33,336 nt of DNA from JBBDWJ01 sp040902925. GTDB taxonomy: Bacteria; Acidobacteriota; Terriglobia; Bryobacterales; UBA6623. Below, in pieces: positions 1 through 8,300 of the stretch; the first letter of the stretch is position 1, and each line of letters begins with the position of its first letter. Under the pieces are notes generated by a model, which was not told the DNA's origin, ran no database searches, and saw only the letters and a list, made by a program, of their open reading frames with translations. The position numbers and the translations under genes are program-made. The stretch covers positions 1-33,336 of the forward strand of contig JBBDWJ010000144.1 of assembly GCA_040902925.1 (NCBI GenBank), given 5' to 3'.

Positions 1-429
1 CTGGACTGGCGTTTGCGCTTACTGTGGCGCTACCGCGCGGCATTCACGCAGCCCCTAACACTTAACGTAGTAATACTAGCAGCCCGTGGTAAAACTGCCG
101 TGGGTCGCGCGGCGGGCTCCTGCGGTCGCTCGGCTAGGAGTGAGGAGGACGGCGATCCGCGTCGATCTTCTCCGACGAACGACAACGCCGACGACCGCAA
201 ATGTCCGCCGCCCATCGGGTTACGCGCCATCGGGGATCCTTCAATCCGCTGAAACCTCGCAGTCGTTGTCCTAGCCGTACGCAGCTTCGTACCCCAGAAA
301 AGCGCGTAACGCGGCCCGCGGCACTTTCACCACGGGCGGCTAGACTAGTCTAGCGGGTCTAAACTAAACTAGCCCGCACCAAGGTTTCCCCCGCACTAGG
401 GTCTCATAGATAAGCCCGCCGATGGGTTT
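1..429. other. Left edge, no gene recognised
   Basis: The 429 bases before the stop codon of the transporter gene contain only short open frames in several registers, and none gives a recognisable protein. I see no tRNA cloverleaf, rRNA segment or transposase remnant. The last 100 bases hold a perfect 16-bp palindrome and an overlapping GCGGG/CCCGC pair (353-357 with 373-377, 15-nt loop). The pair could form a weak hairpin downstream of the transporter, but no T-run follows it. Confidence 0.6.
339..354. repeat. 16-bp perfect palindrome
   Basis: GCTAGACTAGTCTAGC reads the same on both strands. It contains three CTAG tetramers, which are usually rare in bacterial DNA, and the following bases (TCTAAACTAAACTAG) continue the CTA-rich pattern. 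It lies about 75 bp beyond the stop codon of the minus-strand transporter gene, so it could be a protein-binding site or part of a terminator. The symmetry is seen directly; any function is a guess. Confidence 0.5.
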
Positions 430-1914
430 TTACGCACCGGCCATCAGCCTCGTCCACTGCTGCTGGAAGGCGATGATCGAAATACCAAGGAAGAACAAAA
501 AACAGCCGATCAGCCCTAGCTGAATCTGCCAGGGAGGGCGCAGTTCGGGAGGCAGCAGGTTGCGGTTGATGTAGAGCGTGTGGAGCGCGGTGAAACCCAG
601 GCCGATGTTGCGCAGCGTGGCAGTGACGATGGCGAGCACGAGCGGGTTCGGCGTCAGGCGAAGGGCAATCAAACCCCAGATGCCGTAGAGCGTCAGGATG
701 CAGTAATAAATGTATTTGACCTTGTGGCCTTCGAGATGTTGGAAGCGGCTGCTGCCGGTCCAGATGACGTCGGTCCAGCGGCGGGAGATGCCGTCGACGT
801 CGGAAACCAGTGGCGGCGCCAGCACGATGAAACCGCACAACAGCGTTGTGTACCAAAACACCTGGCCATAGCGCGCCGCCATTCCTTCCGCCGTCATGGC
901 CGCCGCGGCGTGGCCCTCGACGGTTGCCCCGGGGATGAATTCCAGCGAAAGCATCGATGGCAGGGCCATGCCCAGCACGCAACCCACGGCCCAGATCGCG
1001 GTTTGATCGCGAAAGATGTGGCGCAGCCAGCCCCGCCAGTGTGCGAGGTTTTTTCCGTCAATCGCAAAGACTTTGCCAACGTGAGACAGGCGGAATTTTT
1101 TCCCTCCCACCATGCTCGGAATGGCGCCGACGTGCGAGCCCATGCCCCAGCCCTTGTCGCGCGTGTAGTTCGAAAAGTTCATATTGGTGAGCCCGCCGGC
1201 GCCGGCAATCGCCGCAAAGGCCGCCAGTGTCGCCCAATCGACCTCTTCCTCCGGCAGCGAGCCGAACCGCAAGAAGCCGCTGAAAATTTCGACCCAGGTT
1301 TCCCAGCTCACCATGAACAAACAAACGAACGACAGGTAACCGAGTACGAGCACAACCTTGGTGACCAGCACTCGCTCGACGGCGTTGTAGATCTTGCCGC
1401 CGAAGATCAAAGGCAGGAAGGCGCTTAGAAAGATGACATAGCTCAGCGTGCGGACGAGCGAATCGTCCGCGGCACTGGGTAGGCGCCCCAGCATCACCGC
1501 GGCCAGCGGCACGGCTGCGTTGGCGGCGAGATACGGCCAGATTCCGCCGAGATCGATGAGGATATAGAACCATACCCAGAATTTTGGGCCCGGCGCGGTG
1601 CGAAAAAATCCGACGAAGATGGGCTCGCCCGTATAGAGCGTATAGCGCATCACGCTGAGGTTGTAAAACACCTGGAAGCCGATGCTCAAAGTGGCCAGCC
1701 ACATCAATTGGCCGCCGTAGCGCGCCGTGATGATCGGCCCGAATAGCCACTCGCCGCCGCCGATATTGCTGCCGACCAGAAGCAGTCCGGGACCAATCAG
1801 CGCGGTCCAGTTGCGCCATCCGAACGCCGGCGGTGGAGGCAATTCCGCGGTCTGCCAAGGCGCGAAATAGCGCGCCGCTTTGGTCCTCGAAACTTCCCCG
1901 GGGGCCGTAGACAT
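430..1914 (-). CDS. Nramp-related membrane transporter, non-canonical
   Basis: A 494-residue polytopic membrane protein with about 11 hydrophobic segments. It is related to the Nramp/MntH fold (LeuT-like; H+-coupled divalent metal uptake in classical members). The first membrane helix, about residues 37-60, carries GSNIGGGEW (48-56) where classical Nramps have the metal-binding DPGN. The sixth-helix region, about 232-260, has GAGGLTNMNFSNY rather than the A-M-P-H signature. A long hydrophilic loop, rich in Lys, His and Trp, follows that region. The ATG at 1912-1914 is chosen because the family-like sequence starts soon after it; the open frame runs 53 codons further upstream but has no better start. 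The gene is divergent from the amidohydrolase, with 82 bp between starts. The substrate cannot be assigned from sequence. Confidence 0.8.
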   Translation of the reverse strand: MSTAPGEVSRTKAARYFAPWQTAELPPPPAFGWRNWTALIGPGLLLVGSNIGGGEWLFGPIITARYGGQLMWLATLSIGFQVFYNLSVMRYTLYTGEPIFVGFFRTAPGPKFWVWFYILIDLGGIWPYLAANAAVPLAAVMLGRLPSAADDSLVRTLSYVIFLSAFLPLIFGGKIYNAVERVLVTKVVLVLGYLSFVCLFMVSWETWVEIFSGFLRFGSLPEEEVDWATLAAFAAIAGAGGLTNMNFSNYTRDKGWGMGSHVGAIPSMVGGKKFRLSHVGKVFAIDGKNLAHWRGWLRHIFRDQTAIWAVGCVLGMALPSMLSLEFIPGATVEGHAAAAMTAEGMAARYGQVFWYTTLLCGFIVLAPPLVSDVDGISRRWTDVIWTGSSRFQHLEGHKVKYIYYCILTLYGIWGLIALRLTPNPLVLAIVTATLRNIGLGFTALHTLYINRNLLPPELRPPWQIQLGLIGCFLFFLGISIIAFQQQWTRLMAGA

Positions 1915-1996
1915 GGCGAAGATGATAGCAGAGGGGCCAAAGCGGATTGCTGGTTCGAGTCGGTCGGCCTCGCGGAGTACTACAATCGCAGGTGCC
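1915..1996. promoter_or_regulatory. Divergent promoter region, possible leaderless starts
   Basis: These 82 bp separate the two divergent start codons. On the plus strand TACAAT (1981-1986) resembles a -10 box and ends 10 nt before the amidohydrolase ATG. On the minus strand TGCTATCAT, an extended -10-like element with the TATCAT hexamer at 1927-1922, ends 7 nt before the transporter ATG. No convincing -35 box is visible for either. If these are real, both mRNAs would have almost no leader, which fits the lack of strong Shine-Dalgarno sequences. Confidence 0.3.
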
Positions 1997-3709
1997 ATGT
2001 TCCGCATCCTCGCGTTCGGTTGCCTATTCCTAACCGCTAGTTGCTCTCTGGGTTTTGCCCAGGCCAACCTCATCCTGCATCACGGAAAAATCATCACGAT
2101 GGATCCGCTGGTGTCGATCCACGAGGCGGTGGCCATCCAGGGCGGCAAGATAGTCGCCGTCGGGTCGAACGAGTCTATTCTTGCCAGACACGCCGCGAGC
2201 GACACGCCGATGCTCGATTTGGAGGGCCGCTCCGTGGTGCCCGGCCTGGTCGATAGCCACGTCCACGCACTATCGGCCGCGTTGAGCGAGTTCCGCGAGC
2301 CACTGCCGCCGCTTGACTCATTCGCGGCCATCCAGAGCTACGTCCGCCAAAGGGCGAAGAAGACCCCCAAGGGGGAGTGGATCATCGTGCCGCGCACGTT
2401 TCCGACGCGGCTTGCCGAGATGCGGATGCCCACGCGCGAGCTGCTGGACGTGGCCTCGCAGCACCCGGTGCTGTTCGACGCCAGCTATACGGTCGTGGTG
2501 AATTCCTACGCGCTGCGGATTTCCGGCATCACGCGCGACACCGAGGCCGCGCCCAATAGCGAGATCGTCAAGGACGAGAATGGCGAACCCAACGGCATCC
2601 TGAAGAACGCGCGCGGACTCCTCAAAGGCCTCGACGCAGCGGAAGGCTTCACCGCGGAGGAAAAGCTCAACGCGTTGGAGCAGATGCTGCGGCGCTACGT
2701 GGCCGCTGGGCTGACCGCGGTGGGCGACCGCGCGGTGGACGGCGAGCAGATCGCGCTCTACCGCCAGCTCAAAGATCAGGGCCGGCTGCCATTGCGGGTC
2801 GTAATGACCTGGCGGCCCGGCGCTTCGGGACCATTTGAGGAAATCGTTCGCGACGTCAAGACCGCTGACTTCTCGACGCACACCGGCGATCGATGGCTGA
2901 AGTTCGGCGCCTACAAAGTGACGCTCGACGGCGGCATGACCATCGGCACGGCCTACCAGCGCTTTCCCTACGGCGCTTTCGGCAAGCAGCTTTACGGCAT
3001 GACCAATCCCGACGACCGCGGGCTGCGTTTCGTGCTGCCCGAGAAGCTGCTGGCGACTTACCGCCTGGCTCGCGAAAGAGGCTGGCAACTGACGGCCCAT
3101 TGCCAGGGCGGCGGCGCCGTCGATGCGTTCCTGGACGTGATCGAGGAGCTGAATCGCGACCGGCCGCTGGCGCGCGAGCGCCACCACTTGATGCACGCCA
3201 GCTTTCAGAGCCCCGAAGCGATCGCACGAGCCGCGCGGCTTGGCGTGCTGGCCGACGTGCAGTCCCCCTGGCTCTACTTTGACGGGCCGGCCCTTGAACG
3301 CGTCTTTGGCGCCGAAGGCATGCAATATTTTTTCCCGCTGCGAGCCTACATTGACGCCGGCGTGATCCTCGCCGGAGGCAGCGACCACATGATTGGCTTC
3401 GACAAGAACAAGGCTGTAAATCCCTATAACCCCTTCTTCCAAATGTGGGTCGCGATCACGCGTACCACGAGCGAAGGCAAGACGCTGGGCCCCGAGCAGC
3501 AGATCTCGCGCGAAGAAGCCCTCAAAATGCACACCACTTGGGCGGCCTATCTGCAGTTCGCCGAGAACGAGCGCGGTTCGATCGAAGTTGGCAAGCTGGC
3601 GGACCTGGTTGTGCTCGACCAGGACTACCTGACCTGCCCGCTGGATCAGATCAAAGACATCGAGCCCCGTATGACGATCATCGAAGGCAGCATCGTTTAC
3701 CAGCGCTAG
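1997..3709 (+). CDS. Exported YtcJ-type metal-dependent amidohydrolase
   Basis: A 570-residue member of the amidohydrolase superfamily (amidohydrolase 3, YtcJ/NfdA branch), which hydrolyses C-N bonds such as N-substituted formamides and related amides; the actual substrate is unknown. Visible metal-site elements are HVH in PGLVDSHVH (His88, His90), His368 in AHCQGG, His400 in LMHASF and Asp463 in GGSDHM. The family imidazolonepropionase-like small domain is formed by the N-terminus (LILHHGKIITMDP) and the C-terminus (GKLADLVVLDQD). The start at 1997 puts a signal peptide first (residues 1-23, ending AQA before Asn), so the enzyme should be periplasmic. An upstream in-frame ATG at 1880 would bury that signal and overlap the divergent gene. 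Cys16 is not in a good lipobox. The length is typical of the family. Confidence 0.88.
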   Translation: MFRILAFGCLFLTASCSLGFAQANLILHHGKIITMDPLVSIHEAVAIQGGKIVAVGSNESILARHAASDTPMLDLEGRSVVPGLVDSHVHALSAALSEFREPLPPLDSFAAIQSYVRQRAKKTPKGEWIIVPRTFPTRLAEMRMPTRELLDVASQHPVLFDASYTVVVNSYALRISGITRDTEAAPNSEIVKDENGEPNGILKNARGLLKGLDAAEGFTAEEKLNALEQMLRRYVAAGLTAVGDRAVDGEQIALYRQLKDQGRLPLRVVMTWRPGASGPFEEIVRDVKTADFSTHTGDRWLKFGAYKVTLDGGMTIGTAYQRFPYGAFGKQLYGMTNPDDRGLRFVLPEKLLATYRLARERGWQLTAHCQGGGAVDAFLDVIEELNRDRPLARERHHLMHASFQSPEAIARAARLGVLADVQSPWLYFDGPALERVFGAEGMQYFFPLRAYIDAGVILAGGSDHMIGFDKNKAVNPYNPFFQMWVAITRTTSEGKTLGPEQQISREEALKMHTTWAAYLQFAENERGSIEVGKLADLVVLDQDYLTCPLDQIKDIEPRMTIIEGSIVYQR

Positions 3710-3734
3710 CTCGCATATTTCCTCAGGACTCGGA

Positions 3735-3804
3735 GCCCCGGCAGGGGCGGCATGCCAGTAGCCCGGGGCGCAAGCCCCGGGTTACCGATCCAAACCCACG
3801 GATC
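3735..3804. repeat. Compound palindromic (REP-like) element
   Basis: Several palindromes lie head to tail just after the amidohydrolase stop. They are GCCCC-GGCA-GGGGC (3735-3748), GGCATGCC (3749-3756) and a 12-bp stem with one G-T pair closed by a GCAA tetraloop (3758-3769 with 3774-3785). A weaker GATCC/GGATC pair follows (3787-3791 with 3800-3804). The pattern 'AGCCCGGGGCGCAAGCCCC' resembles dispersed intergenic palindromes I know from other high-GC genomes. An assembly gap starts 7 nt later, as would be expected if the element is multicopy. It may also terminate the amidohydrolase transcript. Confidence 0.7.
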
Positions 3805-3811
3805 TGTAGGG

Positions 3812-3821
3812 NNNNNNNNNN
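3812..3821. other. Assembly gap (10 N)
   Basis: Ten consecutive N characters mark a scaffold join of unknown true length. Sequence could be missing here, so adjacency of the amidohydrolase and GH88 genes should not be taken as certain. Confidence 0.98.
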
Positions 3822-4127
3822 CGCTCCTTCATCGGCGGTCTCGGCAAGGCGTTCATGGCAGGCATCGCCGTGGATCCTTTGAAGCCATTGGGCTACAAGG
3901 GACGCGACCCTACACGGTTAGTTAGTTCCATGTCTTCCCGACCCGGGGCTCCAGATAATCACGGATCGAATTCTGACATCTTCTCCCGGGTACCGTTCCC
4001 TGCGGCTATCGTCTCGCGTCTTCCTCAGGACTTATCTGGTCCGTTTTGGCGCCGGCGCGACTCCCGCCGTTTTTCGATTCCCTGATAAGCCAACTCCCCG
4101 CGCGGGCCTGATAAACTGGGTGGTCTT
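3822..4127 (+). other. Post-gap region with orphan coding-like fragment
   Basis: Directly after the gap a frame is open from 3822 (RSFIGGLGKAFMAGIAVDPL...) to a stop at 4083-4085. Its first 75-90 bases show the strong G/C third-position bias of real genes here. The bias fades after about 3910, where the sequence looks non-coding. This may be the 3' end of a gene lost in the gap, or chance. I do not recognise the peptide. The remainder up to the GH88 start holds a 10-bp palindrome CCCGCGCGGG (4097-4106) and short direct repeats. Confidence 0.3.
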
Positions 4128-4150
4128 ATGATCGAACTCTGCCCTGATAA
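4081..4150 (+). promoter_or_regulatory. Three CCTGATAA repeats around the GH88 start
   Basis: The octamer CCTGATAA occurs at 4081-4088, 4107-4114 and 4143-4150, the last one inside the first codons of the GH88 gene. The palindrome CCCGCGCGGG lies between copies one and two. A cluster of identical octamers astride a start codon could be an operator for a sugar-responsive regulator, but spacing is uneven (26 and 36 bp) and chance is possible. Confidence 0.25.
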
Positions 4151-5243
4151 TCAATGGCGCGGCCCGCTCGAGAAGGCCTTCGACTTCGCGCAAACGCAAG
4201 TGCGCGGCTTGATCGAGCGTGACCCCGACTTCTACCCGATGTACACCGAGAAAGGCCGCTGGCGGCACTCGGGAGAGGCCTGGACGCACTGGTGCGACGG
4301 CTTCCTGCCCGGCATGATGTGGATCTTCCACGGCCGCACTCAGGACCCCGAATGGAAGAAGCACGCCGAGCGCTATACAACCCCGCTCGAGCCGCGCAAG
4401 ATGGACCGCAACGTCCATGACCTGGGCTTCATTTTTCTTTCCACCTACCACCGCTGGTATCGCCAGACCGGCGACGCAAGCCTCAACGAGGTGGTGATCC
4501 AGGCCGGGCGGACGTTGGCGATGCGATTCAAGGACAAAGGCGAGTATCTCTGCTCGTTCATGGGTCCGGAGTCGATTTTCATCGACATCATGGCCAACGT
4601 CGGCATCATCTTCTACGCCGCCCGGGAAACCGGCGACAAGAAACTGCTTGATGTGGCGATGAGACATTGCCTCACTTCGCGCCGCGTGCTCACTCGCGGG
4701 GACGGCAGCTCGTCTCACGAAGGCATCTACGACCTCAATACGGGCGAATTCCTGCGGCAGTCGACACAGCAGGGCTTTCGGGGCGATTCCTGCTGGTCGC
4801 GTGGGCTGTCGTGGGCGATTTACGGTTTCACGGCGGCGTATCACTCGACGCGTGATGCGCGCTTCCTGCAGACCGCCGAGGCGTGTGCCGATTTCTACAT
4901 CCGCGAGACGCCCGCCGATGGCGTTCCGCTGTGGGATTACGATGTGCCCGCGGACGCGCCACACCGCAACCGTGAGTCCTCGGCCGCGGCGATCACCGCC
5001 GCCGCGCTGCTGCGACTCTCCCGGCTGAGCGCCGACCCGGTCAAGGGGCATCTCTATCAGCAGGCAGCCCACCGAATTCTGATGACGCTATGCAGTGAGC
5101 CCTACCTCGCCGCCGGCTCTCCGGGCTGGGAAGGCATCCTGAAAGACGGTATCTATCACTTGCACAAAGGTCTGGGCGTGGCTGAGTCGGTGATGTGGGG
5201 CGAATACTTCTTCGTCGAGGCGCTGGAACGCGCCCTGCGATAA
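4128..5243 (+). CDS. GH88 unsaturated glucuronyl/galacturonyl hydrolase
   Basis: A 371-residue alpha/alpha-barrel glycoside hydrolase of family 88. It removes the 4,5-unsaturated uronic acid from the non-reducing end of oligosaccharides left by polysaccharide lyases, via vinyl-ether hydration. The two family aspartates are visible as Asp98 in RNVHDLGF and Asp153 in IFIDIMANV, matching the D88/D149 pair of the Bacillus enzyme. Other family blocks are GDSCWSRGLSWAIYG (mid-protein) and WDYDVP...RESSAAAI towards the end. There is no signal peptide, so the enzyme is probably cytoplasmic and acts on imported disaccharides. Length is typical. A GGGTGG stretch about 5 nt before the ATG is the only ribosome-site candidate. 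No lyase or transporter gene adjoins it in this window, although the gap 300 bp upstream could hide one. Confidence 0.9.
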   Translation: MIELCPDNQWRGPLEKAFDFAQTQVRGLIERDPDFYPMYTEKGRWRHSGEAWTHWCDGFLPGMMWIFHGRTQDPEWKKHAERYTTPLEPRKMDRNVHDLGFIFLSTYHRWYRQTGDASLNEVVIQAGRTLAMRFKDKGEYLCSFMGPESIFIDIMANVGIIFYAARETGDKKLLDVAMRHCLTSRRVLTRGDGSSSHEGIYDLNTGEFLRQSTQQGFRGDSCWSRGLSWAIYGFTAAYHSTRDARFLQTAEACADFYIRETPADGVPLWDYDVPADAPHRNRESSAAAITAAALLRLSRLSADPVKGHLYQQAAHRILMTLCSEPYLAAGSPGWEGILKDGIYHLHKGLGVAESVMWGEYFFVEALERALR

Positions 5244-5254
5244 ATTGACCGCAA

Positions 5255-5281
5255 GCGGGATCTCACGGTCGGGAGACCCGC
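5255..5281. terminator. Stem-loop between convergent GH88 and smc
   Basis: GCGGG (5255-5259) plus TCTC (5261-5264) pair with GAGA plus CCCGC (5273-5281), giving 9 bp with a single bulged A and an 8-nt loop. It sits in the 91-bp space between two convergent stop codons, where a bidirectional terminator is expected. No T-run follows on either strand, so the role is inferred from position. Confidence 0.4.
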
Positions 5282-5334
5282 GAAATCTGCGGGCATCCAG
5301 TGGTGCTGAGCGGTTTGATCGGAAAATCGCGGCT

Positions 5335-8300
5335 TCAGGCGCCGACCGTGAGCGCCACTTTTTCTTCGGTCTCCGCCGGCGCGGTCGCTTTCACGTTGGG
5401 CATGCGCACGGAGACAAGCCTCGAGACGCCTGGTTCAGCCATTGTGACGCCGTAGAGAGTCTCGGCCGCCTCCATGGTGGTCTTGCTGTGCGTGATGATG
5501 ATGAACTGCGTGTGGCTGCTCATGTGCTCGAGCAACTGACGGAAGCGATAGAGATTCGCTTCGTCGAGCGCGGCGTCCACTTCGTCGAGCACGCAGAAGG
5601 GGCTCGGCCGGTACAGGAACGTCGCCATCAGCAGCGCCAGCGCGGTCAGCGATTTTTCACCGCCCGATAGCAGAGCGATGTTCTGCAGCCTTTTGCCCGG
5701 AGGCGAAGCTACGATGTCGACGCCCGCATCGGCCGCGTTCTCTTCATCGCTCAGGCGCATCTCGGCGATGCCGCCTCCGAACAGGGTGCGAAAGATCTCG
5801 CGGAAGTGGCGGTTGATCTCCTCGAGCGCAATCTGGAACTGCCGCCGCGAGGCGGTATCGATCTCGGTGATCGCCTTCTGCGTATCGCGAATCGAATCCA
5901 GCAGGTCGCTGTGCTGTATCTCGAGGAACTCCATGCGCTGGCGGGCTTCTTCGTATTCTTCGAGCGCCAGTACGTTGACCGGCCCGAGGCTCTCGAGCTT
6001 CGCGCGTAATTGCTGGTAGCTCGCCTCGGTCTCCGCCAACTGCTCCTCGGACAAGTCTTCGCCGTGCGCCGAGGCTACTTCTTCGATCGTCTGGTGCAAT
6101 TCGCGCTGGCACTCTTCGGCGAGGTGCTTGAGATCCGACCGGAGCTGCACCAGGTTCAACTCGATCGTGGAGCGTCGGTCGCGGGCTGCTTCCAGATCTT
6201 CCCGGACGGCCTTGACCTCTGCCTCGAGCTCGACCGTTCGGCCTCGAAGCCCATCAAGGCTTTCCGCCGCTTCCTTGATCTCCTGCTGAAGCTGGCCATG
6301 GCGCGCGTCGTGTTCGGTGAGGCGCTGCTCGATCTCGATGTTGTCGGCCAGCAGGCGTTGGCGTTCCTCGCCCCAGTGGCGAATCTGCTCGATGATGCGC
6401 TCGCGCCGCTGCTCGTGCTCTTTCACGGCCTGCTGCGCCCGCGCCAGGGAAGCATTGGCAGCCTTGAGGCGCTCTTGGAGAGTCGCCACTTCGGTGCGCA
6501 AGCCGGTCTGCTCTTCGACGAGCTGCGAGTGAAGGCGCTGGCCCTCTTCAAGCTGCTGGCGCATGGCCGACAGCGCGTCCTCGGCCTCGGCCCGTTCGCG
6601 GTCGCGCTGCTCGACGGCCGCGCGTTTCTGTTCGAACTCTCCGGCGGCGCGTTCCTGCTCGTGGCTCAGGCGCTTGATTTCAAGCTGCGCCAGCGACAAA
6701 CGCCGCTCAGCCTTCTCCATCTGGTTCTTGGATTCACGCAACTGGTGCTCGGCCGCCAGGGCTGCTTTTTCGAGGCTCTGGAGCTGCGAGCGAACCCCTT
6801 CGAGCTCGGCCGTGCGCGCCGTGATCTGCTCCTCTGCCTGCGTGGTCGCCGTCGATGCCCTCTCGAGCGATTGCTCGACGTTAAGAATCGCCGGCCGCAG
6901 CTCGCGCAGCTCGCGTTTGAGCGCCAGCGGTCCTGCCGCGGTCTTTTTGCCGCCGCTCACGGTGTAGCCGCGATAGCAGACGCCGTTGGGTAAGAGAAAG
7001 TGAAAATCCGGATACTGCAGCGCCAGCCGCCGGGCTGTTTCCTCGTCCTCGACCAGGTAGCAGCTCCGCAGCCGCGGCAAAACGGTCGAAGCCGACGCGG
7101 AGAGGCCGTTGGTGAGGTGAATCTTTTCGGCCAAGCGCCCGAGGACTCCGGTTTCCGGGCCCAGCGCGGGAGTTTCCTCCTGCACTGGAGTGTCGGGGTG
7201 TACCAGGAAGGTCGCGAAACCCTGCGTCTCGGAGCGCAACAGGTGGATCCCCTGACGCGCTTCCTGCCAGGATCGGACTACCACGTACTCCAGCTCTTCG
7301 TGCAAAAACTCTTCGGTGGCGCGCTCGTACTGCGGGTCCACTTCGACGAAATCGGCCAGAATCCCAACCGGTGCGAAGCCGGCTACCGGCGATCGCTCAA
7401 TGCTGGTGAACAGGCTTTTGACCGTCTCGGTGGTGTATGCGTGGTGCGAAAGGATTTCGTCGAGCGAATCGCGGCGCGCGCTGAGCTTGGATACTTCCTT
7501 CTGCAACCGCTCGGCATCGGCCCGGCTGGCCTGCGCCTGTTGCTTGAGGCCGCTGATCGCCGCATCCAGCTCGTCGCGGCGCTGCCCCAGCGCGTCGAGT
7601 TCCTTCTGCTGTGTCTCGACTTGCTGTTCCAGGCGGATACGCGTCTGCTGCAGCTCCGCGAGTTCCGCCTCGGCCCCGCCCTGCTCTTCCTTCATGCGGC
7701 CGGCCTGGCGTTCGGTGCCGGCGAGAAATTCTTCGATCTTGGCGAGTTCGTTACGCAACGACGCAAGTTCGCCGAGCAGCCGTAGAACCTTCTGCCGCGA
7801 ACCTTCCTGCGATTGCTCGACCTCACGCAGCGACTTCTGCTGCTGCTCAACTTCGGCGTTCTTTTCGACGAGCCGGCCGCGGACGCCCTCAGACTGTTCC
7901 GCTACGGTCCCCACAGACTGCTGCTCGGAAGCGGCCTCCTGCTCGAGTTGCTCGATGCGCTCGCCAAGAAGCGTGGATTCGGTCTCGGCCTGCTCGACGC
8001 GCTTTTGGTTCTCGTCGGCCAAGCCGGCCTGCTTTTCTATCCGCGAACGCAGCCGCTCCAACTCGACGGTCAATGCCGAAAGTTCTTCGCGCGAGTGCTC
8101 AAGGCCGGTCTCGAGAGTCTGTTCCTGGCCGCGGTTGGCGGTCAATTCCCCTTCGATGGCGCCCACGCGCTCGGCGCGGTGGCGGTACTCGGCCTGGGCC
8201 GTTTCCATCTCGCCCGCGGCCTGGCGAGCTTGCTGATCGAGATGGCGGTAGCGGTGCCCCAGCACGAGCGATAACGCCCCCGTGAGCTCGCCGCGAATTT

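Noticed and set aside
1997..2065. Lipoprotein signal in the amidohydrolase (Cys16)
   Set aside because: The residues before Cys16 (Thr-Ala-Ser) do not form a good lipobox, while the AQA site fits signal peptidase I.
2318..3532. 404-codon open frame antisense to the amidohydrolase
   Set aside because: It overlaps a gene with clear family motifs, and its own sequence is His/Arg/Ala-rich with no recognisable domain; it is a GC-driven shadow.
4032..5072. 346-codon open frame antisense to GH88
   Set aside because: GH88 catalytic blocks lie on the plus strand, and the antisense product has no recognisable features.
6010..6993. 327-codon Leu-rich open frame antisense to the SMC coiled coil
   Set aside because: Coiled-coil codons (GAG, CAG) read in reverse give Leu-rich frames; this is an artefact.
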